Below, piece by piece: positions 6,882-15,013 of a stretch of DNA of 48,315 nucleotides (its first letter is position 1; each line of letters opens with the position of its first letter). Source of the DNA: Oscillospiraceae bacterium (lineage in GTDB: Bacteria > Bacillota > Clostridia > Oscillospirales > Oscillospiraceae). The stretch is taken from NCBI GenBank assembly GCA_017540565.1, contig JAFYAU010000002.1:1-48315 (forward strand). Direction: 5' to 3'. A model generated the notes under the pieces. It was not told the DNA's origin. It made no database searches and worked only from the letters and a program-made list of their open reading frames with translations. The position numbers and the translations under genes were made by a program.

Positions 6882-7963
6882 CAGTACATGGCACACATTT
6901 GTTCGTGGACTTGAGGCGCATCACAGAGAATACGCGAAGGATCGTCGAAATGTGTGCGCAGCACGAAATTGAAGTAATCGGTGTGACTAAAGGATTCAGT
7001 GCCGAGCCGAATATCGTCTCGGCAATGTTGGCCGGTGGAATCACGAAGCTGGCGGACGCCCGGCTGGAAAATGTGCTCCGTCTGCGGCGGCATGGCTTCA
7101 CACAGCATATTACACTCCTTCGTATCCCAATGCTTAGTCAGGCAGAGGATGTGGTTGCTGCCTGTGAATGCAGCCTGAACTCTGAGATTGAAGTCATCAG
7201 CGCGCTGTCGGAAGCAGCTTTGAAGCAGGGCCGCTGTCATGACGTCATCCTGATGATTGACGTAGGCGATCTTCGTGAGGGTGTGTTCCCTGAAGAAGCT
7301 GCAGAAATGCTGAGGACTGTCCTCCCGATGAAAGGCGTTCATGTTGCCGGAATCGGCACAAACATGGGTTGCTACGGTGGCATTCTCCCAACAAAGCAGA
7401 ATCTGTCACTTCTTTGTGAGATCGCTGAAGATCTGGAGAAGATTGCCGGGGAACCGATGGAAGTCATCTCTGGCGGCGGTACATCCTCGCTTATGGTAGT
7501 GGCGGCTGGAGAGATGCCTGAAGCCGTAAATCAAATCCGCGTTGGAGAGGGCATCCTTTTGGGAACGGATGCGACCTTTGCCCGGCCCATCCCCTGGCTA
7601 AATCAGAACACGTTTATTCTCCGTGCAGAGATTGTAGAGTTGAAAAGCAAGCCCACTGTTCCCATCGGTGAGCGCGGGGCTCCAGCCTTCGCCGAGGCGC
7701 CCATCATAGAAGATCATGGCACAAGGCTCCGAGCCATCGTGGCACTGGGGCAGCAGGATGTCTCCCCGAGCGGTGTCATTCCTTCTGATCCTGCTATTAA
7801 GATCCTCGGAGCAAGCAGTGACCATATGATTCTTGACATTGAGGACTGTGACAGAACCTATGTCGTAGGTGACATGATTGACCTTCATCTGAATTACGAA
7901 GGTCTGTTGTTAGCATGTTCCTCCGCATACATTCCGCATATGTACTTGCGTGGACAATTATAA
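6878..7963 (+). CDS. orr: Ornithine/alanine racemase-family PLP enzyme
   Basis: A 361-aa fold-type III PLP enzyme with the alanine racemase N-terminal barrel. The PLP lysine is K38 in VIGVTKGFSAEP. Other family segments are ADARLENVLRLRRHG, MIDVGDLREGVF, GIGTNMGCYGG and ISGGGTSSLM, followed by the C-terminal Orr-type region. Length and segments match the ornithine racemase (Orr) group, which interconverts L- and D-ornithine for fermentative degradation. The start overlaps the GNAT stop by 4 nt. No oraSE (D-ornithine aminomutase) genes are nearby, so another amino-acid substrate is possible. Confidence 0.8.
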   Translation: MTVHGTHLFVDLRRITENTRRIVEMCAQHEIEVIGVTKGFSAEPNIVSAMLAGGITKLADARLENVLRLRRHGFTQHITLLRIPMLSQAEDVVAACECSLNSEIEVISALSEAALKQGRCHDVILMIDVGDLREGVFPEEAAEMLRTVLPMKGVHVAGIGTNMGCYGGILPTKQNLSLLCEIAEDLEKIAGEPMEVISGGGTSSLMVVAAGEMPEAVNQIRVGEGILLGTDATFARPIPWLNQNTFILRAEIVELKSKPTVPIGERGAPAFAEAPIIEDHGTRLRAIVALGQQDVSPSGVIPSDPAIKILGASSDHMILDIEDCDRTYVVGDMIDLHLNYEGLLLACSSAYIPHMYLRGQL

Positions 7964-8078
7964 GCTCGCTGTTTTATCTATTCAGTTTTCAACTAATCAA
8001 TAGTATTCATATTGAAACAACATGTCTTTATTCATTCCTGTCACCCGCTGAACGCTCCTGTATGATCCTGTTCTTCTC

Positions 8079-8357
8079 TTAGAGCACTTCGATCAACTGT
8101 CTGACAGCATCAACGTCATCTTCGTTCAGACCGGAGATATCCAGAGCCTGCTCGTTTGCAACGCCAAGGAGAAAATCCGTGCTTACTCTGTATATCACGG
8201 CGAGCCGGATCAGTGTCTCAAAAGATGGTTGTCTCGACCCGTTTTCATAAGTAGAGATTGCGTTCTTTGTTACGTTGGCCATTCTGGCGACCTGCGCCTG
8301 ACCAAGCTCGTATCTCAGGCGCAGTTCTTTGAGTCTTCTGGCAAAACTCGAGGCCAT
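8079..8357 (-). CDS. XRE-family HTH transcriptional regulator
   Basis: About 92 aa, nearly all of it a Cro/C1-type helix-turn-helix: RLKELRLRYELGQAQVARMA, then NVTKNAISTYENGSRQPSFE, then LIRLAVIYRVSTDFLLGV. I give the ATG at 8357 (MASSFARRL), although no strong ribosome binding site is visible. A TTG at 8384 in the same frame would add nine residues. It sits convergent to the racemase operon and next to a displaced lysS unit, as a small regulator often does in mobile DNA. The target is unknown. Confidence 0.8.
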   Translation of the reverse strand: MASSFARRLKELRLRYELGQAQVARMANVTKNAISTYENGSRQPSFETLIRLAVIYRVSTDFLLGVANEQALDISGLNEDDVDAVRQLIEVL

Positions 8358-8481
8358 AACGTCATCTACAAAGGCTGCAACCAAATTTGCGCATAACTCT
8401 TGACACTACCTCTGCTGATTATCATAAAAACCTTTAATTCTATTTTTGTTTCACAGCACTTAACTTAGAACGCTTTAAGTA

Positions 8482-8648
8482 TAAAGCACGAGACCGCCTA
8501 TATGGCAGTCTCGTGCTTTAAAAAACACATAAAAAAGAAAGCTATCTGCGATTTTGCACCCTGTGGCATACACCTGGCTTATATTGGCATACGCTTTGGC
8601 ATACGGCCCTCAGAAAAATGAATTCTGAGATTGCAGGCCTTGCACAAA
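8482..8648 (-). repeat. lysS-type 3' UTR, copy 3 with a different hairpin
   Basis: The order is the same as in the other copies: hairpin, TCTGCGATTTTGCACC block, TATGCCA units (about 8563-8606), then the stop of a tRNA-binding ORF. The stem sequence differs: TAAAGCACGAGAC/GTCTCGTGCTTTA (8482-8494 with 8508-8520) instead of ACAAGCCCACTGA. Structure is kept while sequence is replaced. On the + strand it could also end the racemase operon. Confidence 0.8.
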
Positions 8649-9127
8649 TCAGTACATTTTCGCGCCGGCCGGGATGTGCGGATTCACCATCAAAAGATGG
8701 AGTTTCTCCTCCTCGCCTTCCTTGTGAACGGCGCTGATCAGCATGCCGCAGGACTCGATTCCCATCATCTTCCGCGGGGGCAGATTCACGATGGCGATGC
8801 AGGTCTTCCCGAGCAGCTGCTCCGGCTCATAATAGGCGTGGATACCGCTCAGAATAGTCCTTTCTGCGCCGGATCCGTCGTCAAGCGTGAACTTCAGGAG
8901 CTTTTTGGACTTCGGCACGGCCTCGCAGGCCAGGACCTTAACAGCCCGAAAATCGCTCTTAGAAAAGGTCTCGAAATCTACCTGATCCTCGAACAGCGGC
9001 TCGACGATGACGTTGGAGAAGTCGATTTTTCCTCCGCAGCGGGAACCGCGGGAACGGCTTCAGCGACAGGCGCCTGTTCTGCAGGGGTCTCTCCGGAATC
9101 CTGCTTTTCCAGGCCGATTGGCTTCAT
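8649..9127 (-). pseudogene. Displaced lysS 3' end, tRNA-binding domain with one-base frameshift (copy 3)
   Basis: The minus strand starts at ATG 9127 within the junction sequence and encodes [20 protein letters not shown], a linker very like that of lysS. At the A-run near 9026-9030 one A is missing relative to lysS and copy 2 (GAGGAAAAATCG instead of a longer run before ATCGAC). The frame breaks before the domain [20 protein letters not shown] and continues correctly to AKMY in the other frame. An internal ATG at 8918 would give only half the OB fold. It is most likely a pseudogene; a sequencing error in the A-run is the alternative. Confidence 0.8.
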
Positions 9128-9281
9128 GGTGGGGAATTAAATAGCACTTGGAGCAAAAATTGGCAAAACCAGGCATAACCCGGCAGTTTTAACGAGCAAG
9201 AATCATGCTACCTAGCAAAAGTCGGCATTCCTGTGCCAAACGTGCGCTGTGAATTGGCATACATTTTGGCATATGCGGCAT
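9120..9281 (-). repeat. Attachment-site-like junction with phased GGCAT array (copy 3)
   Basis: At 9120-9136 the sequence matches the lysS junction at 15 of 17 bases, and homology to lysS stops there. Beyond it, degenerate GGCAT-like units start at 9152, 9162, 9172 and 9182 (10-bp steps), then at 9224, then a 12-bp pair at 9256 and 9268. The geometry is the same as in copy 2 although most of the sequence differs. Confidence 0.6.
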
Positions 9282-9550
9282 TTTCTGAACTGACAAATTG
9301 AAAGACTGTGTCAAGCAAAATACAGGCTTATACTACCAGCTTCTATCATACATCTCCTTATATGGAGACCGTCAACCTGCCAGAGTTCGGAGTGATGGCC
9401 CTGGGGCTCATCGGAAGGAACGTAAGGCAATCCGTTACAAACCAGACCTTTATAAAACATGCTACCGTGTTTTCCCCTTACGGATGCGGAATAGTTGGGT
9501 TCCTCAAAGCAAATTCATACTCTTCAATTTTAGCTATTCAATTTGGGCTT

Positions 9551-10537
9551 TTATCCGCCGTATCTGTCGTAGTGCCTGCCGCCCCAATAAGGCCTCTGAT
9601 TGACTTCGGCTTTCGGGCCGAGTTCCACTCCGTCAAAGAGCCATTTTTTAAACTCTTCGAAACCCGTACGGTCCACGATATATCCTATATGCTCCTTGTG
9701 TTCCACGGCGTCCGGATCGATGTACTCCTCGATATAGGCGTATGTGTTCTTCACCATCTTCAGGATGCTTTCTTCATCCGCCCACTTGATAAAGTCTTCC
9801 GCCAGCCTTGGATTCTTTTTGCCTGTCCGCCCGAGAAGGACAAGTCTGAAATAATGTTCTTTGCTCCTTGTCCAGGCTCTTGTAGGGCAGTAGACCACAC
9901 ATACGCCGCATCCTATGCATTTGGCGGCATCTCTTACGATTTTGCCGTTTACGAGCTCAAGGGCTCCCACAGAACGCCGCCTGCAATAGTTTACACAGGC
10001 TCCGCAGGCAACGCATCTGTCTTTATCATACTGAGGCTCTGTCATTCCTATGATGCCGAAATCCGCCAGTCTCACCTTGGCGCAGTCGTTGGAACAGCCG
10101 GTAAAGGCGATCTTAACGTGCCTGTCGTTCGGATATATGCTGTTTTCCATTTTCTGCGCGAACGCGGTGGTATCGTAGCAGCCGAAAGGACACAGGCGGG
10201 CTCCGGGACAGGCGATCACGTTCCGCGTACCCGACGAAGGATAGCCTTTCCCCTTCTCGGTCTGGTTTATCCTCAGGGAATCGATGATCTTCTGGATCTC
10301 TTCATTCACCTTATCCATATCCGCAAGGCTTATGCCCGGGATCTCGATCCCCTGTCTGTTGGTGATATTGATCACGCCTGTACCGTATTTTTCCGCGATC
10401 TCGACGACCCGGCTCATGGACGAGGCGTCGATGACGCCTCCCGGAATCCTGATTCTGGAGGCGGTCTCCCCGCGGACTTTGGAGTATCGAAAAGCGTTTT
10501 TCTTCAGTTTTCCGACGTTAACATCGAGATTAGCCAT
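9551..10537 (-). CDS. asrC: Anaerobic sulfite reductase subunit C (siroheme subunit)
   Basis: The 328-aa catalytic subunit that reduces sulfite to sulfide. The siroheme/[4Fe-4S] cysteines are in IACPGARLCPFGCYDT and FTGCSNDCAKVRLADFGI. Two ferredoxin-type clusters follow: CVACGACVNYCRRR and CIGCGVCVVYCP. The C-terminal EHIGYIVDRTGFEEFKKW is typical of AsrC. The stop of asrB is 15 nt upstream and an AG-rich site precedes the ATG. It is the third gene of asrABC. About 270 nt of AT-rich DNA follow before the GGCAT array, with no gene I can support. Confidence 0.95.
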   Translation of the reverse strand: MANLDVNVGKLKKNAFRYSKVRGETASRIRIPGGVIDASSMSRVVEIAEKYGTGVINITNRQGIEIPGISLADMDKVNEEIQKIIDSLRINQTEKGKGYPSSGTRNVIACPGARLCPFGCYDTTAFAQKMENSIYPNDRHVKIAFTGCSNDCAKVRLADFGIIGMTEPQYDKDRCVACGACVNYCRRRSVGALELVNGKIVRDAAKCIGCGVCVVYCPTRAWTRSKEHYFRLVLLGRTGKKNPRLAEDFIKWADEESILKMVKNTYAYIEEYIDPDAVEHKEHIGYIVDRTGFEEFKKWLFDGVELGPKAEVNQRPYWGGRHYDRYGG

Positions 10538-10552
10538 CTGCTGCCTCCTTCT

Positions 10553-11347
10553 TCAGTCCACAAAATCCCTGGCAAACTCGTAGTTGAATACCGGTCCGTC
10601 CAGGCAGATGTACGTATCGTTTACCCTGCAGTGACCGCATTTTCCGAGCCCGCAGCACATCTTTCGTTCATGAGATACCGTTATGTTGCAGTCCTGAAAC
10701 CCTTTTTTCTGCAGTTCAATGATGGTGAACTTCATCATTGGCGGCGGTCCGACCACGATGGCCCTGGCACTCGCGGGATCCTTGAGCGGAAGTCCTTCGA
10801 TATACTTTGTCACCAGCCCGATGTTGCCGGCATAGCCCTCCGGAGCTCCGTCAACGGTAAGCGTAAGCTGCAGTTTCTCAGCCCACGCTTTCAGATCTTC
10901 CCTGAAAAGCATGTCATCCGGGGACCGGAATCCCACAACGACATGCTTGTCCCGGGCGTCAGGCATCTCGCTCAATGCCTGGATCACTCCTCTTACGGGA
11001 GACACTCCGGTCCCGCCCGCGACGACAACGACTTCCCCGTCCCTGTACAGGCCGATATCAAAGCCGTTGCCATACGGTCCGCGAAGGAGCAGGCTCTGGC
11101 CCTTGTATCTCTCAAACACTTCGTTTGTGACCCTTCCGACCTTCCGGATGGTCAGATCCACGATGCCGTCGCCGATGCCGCTTACAGAGATGGGCGCTTC
11201 GCCGAATTTGGGGATCGATACCTCAAAGAACTGGCCCGGCCTGACTTCGCCGTCAAACGCCATTCGGAAGGTGTATTCTTTCCCGGTATGTCTGATCACG
11301 TCAAGTATTTCGGACGCAAAGGGAAGATACGGATTCCCGTTCATCAT
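10553..11347 (-). CDS. asrB: Anaerobic sulfite reductase subunit B (FAD/NAD-binding electron transfer)
   Basis: A 264-aa ferredoxin-NADP reductase-like subunit that passes electrons from NAD(P)H to the sulfite-reducing subunit. It shows an FAD-binding barrel with LLLRGPYGNGFDIG, an NAD-binding VVAGGTGVSPVRGVI and VVGPPPMM, and a C-terminal [2Fe-2S] motif CCGLGKCGHCRVNDTYIC. The ATG at 11347 follows GGGAGGTG by about 6 nt and overlaps the asrA stop (ATGA). The frame is open further upstream but that part lies inside asrA. Confidence 0.95.
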   Translation of the reverse strand: MMNGNPYLPFASEILDVIRHTGKEYTFRMAFDGEVRPGQFFEVSIPKFGEAPISVSGIGDGIVDLTIRKVGRVTNEVFERYKGQSLLLRGPYGNGFDIGLYRDGEVVVVAGGTGVSPVRGVIQALSEMPDARDKHVVVGFRSPDDMLFREDLKAWAEKLQLTLTVDGAPEGYAGNIGLVTKYIEGLPLKDPASARAIVVGPPPMMKFTIIELQKKGFQDCNITVSHERKMCCGLGKCGHCRVNDTYICLDGPVFNYEFARDFVD

Positions 11348-12363
11348 GCCTGCACCTCCCTGCTTGCTGCATTCACCTTGTTGATTATGTTGCTGAAGGA
11401 AATGTATTCGGGACAGATGTCGTCGCATCTTCCGCAGCCGACGCACATCTGGTATCCGAATCTCTTCTTGAAATCGGATATCTTATGCAGCACCTTGAAC
11501 CGCATGCGCTCGCCGTTTTTCCTCCGGTACTGTCCGCCCCCCGCGACGTCGGTGTATCCGTCGACCATGCAGGAAGCGCCGACTCTACGTCTCTCGCCCG
11601 CCCTGCCGTTGTCCGAATAAAAAACGTCCTGCATGGTATAACAGGTACAGGTCGGGCATACGAAGTTGCATCTTCCGCAGTTGATGCACCTGGAAGTGTA
11701 TTCGTCCCAAAGCCCGCTTCTGACGATTTCCCGGGGAACCTCCTCCGGGATTTCGACTTTCACATCGTTCTCGGTGACGAAGCGGGGCAGTACGTCTTTT
11801 TCTTCTGCACCGGGCACTTCGGAAAAGAACTTTATGAAGCTGCCGTCCAGGACGTTTGAATGGATCCTGTCATCGATCAGATCCACCGAAAAAACATATC
11901 CGTCGTCGCATCTGTTGGATCCCATCGAAACGCAGAAGCAGTTGTCGTACGAATGGCCGCATCCGATCAGCACGCACCTGACAGCTTTCCTTCTTCTCTC
12001 ATAAAAAGGATCCCTGGCAGGTCCGTTGTTCAGATAGATCTGATCGAGCCTCCTGAGCGAATGCAGATCGCAGCTGCGTCCGAAGAGCAGCACCGGTCTT
12101 TCGTCAAAGTCCGACTCCTTCACTTCATCCTCGGTGAAGTACAGAAGCGTCTCAGACAGCGGCGTGAGAAACTCCTTCGGAGCGTAGTCGGATTTCAGCT
12201 CCAGTTCGATCTCTCCGGCATCCCTGATCTCATCGTAGATGACCGCGTCAACGTCCGTGAACCTGCCCGCTCCCTTTTTCCTTACAGGAGCAAAGATCCT
12301 GTAATCCTTCAAGAGTGCCGCGATAACTTCAGCAAATCCGGCCCGGTCCATCACATACCCCAT
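11344..12363 (-). CDS. asrA: Anaerobic sulfite reductase subunit A (ferredoxin-like)
   Basis: A 339-aa iron-sulfur subunit of the sulfite reductase. It has two C-terminal cluster motifs, CINCGRCNFVCPTCTC and CVGCGRCDDICPEY, and an N-terminal domain found in AsrA and hydrogenase-type electron input subunits (VLLFGRSCDLHSLRRLD, CVLIGCGHSYDNCFCVS). I choose ATG 12363 (MGYVMDRAGF) because AAGGAGG stands 5 nt upstream. It is the first gene of the operon, and its stop overlaps the asrB start. The operon is the cargo of the unit closest to lysS. Confidence 0.95.
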   Translation of the reverse strand: MGYVMDRAGFAEVIAALLKDYRIFAPVRKKGAGRFTDVDAVIYDEIRDAGEIELELKSDYAPKEFLTPLSETLLYFTEDEVKESDFDERPVLLFGRSCDLHSLRRLDQIYLNNGPARDPFYERRRKAVRCVLIGCGHSYDNCFCVSMGSNRCDDGYVFSVDLIDDRIHSNVLDGSFIKFFSEVPGAEEKDVLPRFVTENDVKVEIPEEVPREIVRSGLWDEYTSRCINCGRCNFVCPTCTCYTMQDVFYSDNGRAGERRRVGASCMVDGYTDVAGGGQYRRKNGERMRFKVLHKISDFKKRFGYQMCVGCGRCDDICPEYISFSNIINKVNAASREVQA

Positions 12364-12889
12364 AAGAACCTCCTTCTTGTCATCGAAACGCGTGCTGTAA
12401 AAATGATCCTTCTCCACTATTCGCCGAAACAATGTGCGGATCGGGTCATTTTATAATAGTATCATATCACAGGAAATGCTTATATTGTGTTGTTATAACC
12501 ACATCGTTCCCATAAAAACCCGGGATATCGATGCAGTTTTCGGGCATACTTCCCCCCATTTTCCAATCATCTTGCGTTCCTTCTTCTCTTCTGTTTCTCC
12601 AGGTGGGCACGGCAGGGCCCCGGCGCCTTGATGATGTATTCATCCGTCTTGCTGTACGGAACACAGGATGGGATATCTTCCGGCATCCCCGCATGAAAAC
12701 AGCAGTCCTTGTGAGGGCTGCTGTTGAATGATAAATATCGGTTTTTCTGCTTACTTGGTTTTGAACTCTATCCATTCATTATCGATTAACACTACTATCC
12801 TCATTATTTAGATTGAAGTGTTTTGACAGTTGGCATAATTATTTCTCTATGTTTGTCTTATCAACAAAACTAAATTTTTTTATTATACC
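12364..12889. other. Intergenic region upstream of asrA with leader-type ORF and hairpin
   Basis: No full gene is supported here. An AT-rich TATTATAAAATG on the minus strand (about 12445-12460) is a possible -10 region for asrA. Upstream of it a 26-aa ORF (12467-12547, minus, MPENCIDIPGFYGN...) follows a G-rich site and could be a leader peptide or a remnant. A strong hairpin AACAGCAGTCC/GGGCTGCTGTT (about 12701-12727) is followed on the minus strand by TTTTC and could be a weak terminator. Confidence 0.35.
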
Positions 12890-13041
12890 ACAAGCCCACT
12901 GATTCATGAACTCAGTGGGCTTGTAAAACACTATAAATCTGCGATTTTGCACCTCGTGGCATACGCTTGGCATAAATTGGCATACGTTCTGGCATACGCT
13001 CCCGAGGTTATGCAAGTTTTAGATGAAGTTTCTTGCAGGAA
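12890..13041 (-). repeat. lysS 3' UTR: hairpin, conserved block and four phased TATGCCA units
   Basis: Directly after the lysS stop lie four copies of TATGCCA (as TGGCATA on the + strand, starting at 12957, 12968, 12978 and 12990; steps of 11, 10 and 12 bp). Then come TCTGCGATTTTGCACC and the 13-bp stem ACAAGCCCACTGA/TCAGTGGGCTTGT (12890-12902 with 12912-12924). This is the reference copy of the segment repeated three times further left. No U-tract follows the hairpin. Confidence 0.85.
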
Positions 13042-15006
13042 TCAGTACATTTTTGCGCCAGCCGGGATGTGAGGATCCACCATCAGAAGGTGGAGCTTCT
13101 CCTCCTCGCCTTCCTTGTGCACGGCACTGATCAGCATGCCGCAGGACTCGATCCCCATCATCTTCCGCGGAGGCAGATTGACGATGGCGATGCAGGTCTT
13201 CCCAATCAGCTGCTCAGGCTCGTAGTAGGCGTGGATACCGCTCAGGATGGTCCTTTCCGTACCGGATCCGTCGTCCAGCGTGAACTTCAGCAGCTTTTTG
13301 GACTTCGGCACGGCCTCGCAGGCCAGGACCTTGACGGCGCGGAAATCGCTCTTCGAGAAGGTCTCGAAATCCACCTGGTCCTCGAACAGCGGCTCGATTT
13401 GCACATTTGAGAAATCTATTTTTTCCTCTACAATGGGAGCAACGGGAGCCGCCTCAGCGGCGGGCGCCTGTTCTGCAGGGGCTTCAGCGGAATCCTGCTT
13501 TTCCAGGCCGATTGGCTTCATTGTCGGGAACAGGATCACATCGCGGATGCTGCTGCATCCCGTCAGCAGCATCACGCACCGGTCGATGCCTATGCCGAGG
13601 CCGCCGGTGGGAGGCATGCCGTACTCCAGCGCGTTGATGTAGTCGGTGTCCATCATGCCTGCTTCCTCGTCACCTTTTGCGCGCATCTCCACCTGTTTCT
13701 GGAAACGCTGCTTCTGGTCGATGGGGTCGTTCAGCTCAGAGAAGGCGTTGCCCATCTCGCTGCGGCAGACGAAGAGTTCGAAACGCTCGGTCAGCCTGGG
13801 ATCGGACGGGCTGCGCTTGGCCAGCGGGGAGACGTCCACGGGATGCATGGTGATGAAGGTGGGCTGTACCATCTTCTCCTCCACCTTCTGGTCGAAGCAC
13901 TCGTACAGGGCGTGGCCCCAGGTGGGCTCGACCTTGCTCATGTCCACGCCGACGCTCTTCGCCGCTTCCACGGCCTCCGCGTCGTCCGTGATCGCCATGA
14001 AGTCCACGCCCAGATGCTCTTTGACCGCCTCCGCCATGGTCATGCGGCGGAACCCGGGAGCGAGGGAGATATGCTCGCCCTGCCACTCCACTTCATAGGT
14101 GCCGAGAAGCTCCTTCGCGGCGCCGGAGAGCAGGTCCTCGAACAGGTCCATCATGTCGTTGAAATCGGCGTACGCCTGATAAAGCTCCACCGTGGTGAAC
14201 TCGGGATTGTGCTTGGTGTCCATTCCCTCGTTGCGGAAGATGCGCCCGATCTCATACACGCGCTCCATGCCGCCCACGATCAGGCGCTTCAGATGGAGCT
14301 CCGTGGCGATGCGGAGATACATGGTGAGGTCCAGCGTGTTGTGGTGCGTGATGAAGGGCCGCGCCGTGGCGCCGCCGGAGATGGTGTTCAGGACCGGCGT
14401 CTCGACCTCGAGGTAGCCGCGGCCGTCCAGGAACCTGCGCAGGTAGCTGACGAACCGGGAACGGATCTCGAAGGTGCGGCGGCTGTCGGCATCCATGATC
14501 AGATCCACGTAGCGCTGCCGGTATTTCAGTTCCGTATTGGTCATGCCGTGGAACTTCTCGGGCAGGGGCCGCAGGGACTTGCTCAGCAGCTTCACGGAAC
14601 GGCAGTGGACGGAGATCTCCCCCATCTTCGTGCGGAAGACGAAGCCCTCGATGCCCACGATGTCGCCGATGTCCACCCTGCGGAAATCCGCGAAGGTCTG
14701 CTCATCCACGTCGTTCTTGCGCACGTAGATCTGGATCCGGCCCTCGTTGTCCTGGATATCCGCGAAGATGGCCTTGCCCATGCCGCGCTTGGCCATGATG
14801 CGCCCGGCCATGGCGACGTCCGTGTTCTCCAGGGCGTCGAAATCCTCCTTGACCTGGCGGGAGAAATGGGTGCGGAGGAAACGGGTCTCCGTGAAGGGAT
14901 CTCTTCCCTCCTCCTGCAGCGCCCGCAGCTTCTCGCGGCGTACCTGCAGGATCTCGGAAAGATCCTGTTCCTGCTCCGTTATGATCTGATCGTTGTTCTC
15001 TGCCAT
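13042..15006 (-). CDS. lysS: Lysyl-tRNA synthetase with C-terminal tRNA-binding domain
   Basis: A 654-aa class II LysRS that charges tRNA-Lys. The N-terminal OB anticodon domain (about 1-150) is followed by the catalytic domain: motif 2 [20 protein letters not shown] and motif 3 [16 protein letters not shown]. The usual C-terminus FPTMKP is reached near residue 496. After an Ala/Glu/Pro linker there is an added EMAPII/Trbp111 OB domain (about 545-654: [41 protein letters not shown]). The linker begins exactly at the 17-bp junction sequence shared with the displaced copies. The start is 7 nt after greA, so the two are cotranscribed. The domain could well have been renewed by element integration. 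Confidence 0.97.
   Translation of the reverse strand: MAENNDQIITEQEQDLSEILQVRREKLRALQEEGRDPFTETRFLRTHFSRQVKEDFDALENTDVAMAGRIMAKRGMGKAIFADIQDNEGRIQIYVRKNDVDEQTFADFRRVDIGDIVGIEGFVFRTKMGEISVHCRSVKLLSKSLRPLPEKFHGMTNTELKYRQRYVDLIMDADSRRTFEIRSRFVSYLRRFLDGRGYLEVETPVLNTISGGATARPFITHHNTLDLTMYLRIATELHLKRLIVGGMERVYEIGRIFRNEGMDTKHNPEFTTVELYQAYADFNDMMDLFEDLLSGAAKELLGTYEVEWQGEHISLAPGFRRMTMAEAVKEHLGVDFMAITDDAEAVEAAKSVGVDMSKVEPTWGHALYECFDQKVEEKMVQPTFITMHPVDVSPLAKRSPSDPRLTERFELFVCRSEMGNAFSELNDPIDQKQRFQKQVEMRAKGDEEAGMMDTDYINALEYGMPPTGGLGIGIDRCVMLLTGCSSIRDVILFPTMKPIGLEKQDSAEAPAEQAPAAEAAPVAPIVEEKIDFSNVQIEPLFEDQVDFETFSKSDFRAVKVLACEAVPKSKKLLKFTLDDGSGTERTILSGIHAYYEPEQLIGKTCIAIVNLPPRKMMGIESCGMLISAVHKEGEEEKLHLLMVDPHIPAGAKMY
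13514..13530 (-). other. Putative crossover core inside lysS
   Basis: The 17 bp TTCCCGACAATGAAGCC (minus strand) encode FPTMKP, the end of the LysRS catalytic domain. The same 17 bp occur at 5120-5136 and, with two differences, at 9120-9136. Upstream of this point the displaced copies have no lysS sequence. Confidence 0.55.
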
Positions 15007-15013
15007 GACTGCC

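Noticed and set aside
9308..11620. A 770-codon + strand open frame across asrC and asrB
   Set aside because: Antisense to conserved iron-sulfur and flavin motifs; no ribosome binding site or family motif.
12890..12924. Hairpin behind lysS as an ordinary rho-independent terminator
   Set aside because: No U-tract follows on either strand, and the same holds for copies 1 and 2, so I list it as part of a repeated module instead.
5120..13530. Integron-type attC cassette array
   Set aside because: The shared ends are a lysS coding segment and a phased repeat array. I see no attC-like paired R/L boxes and no IntI.
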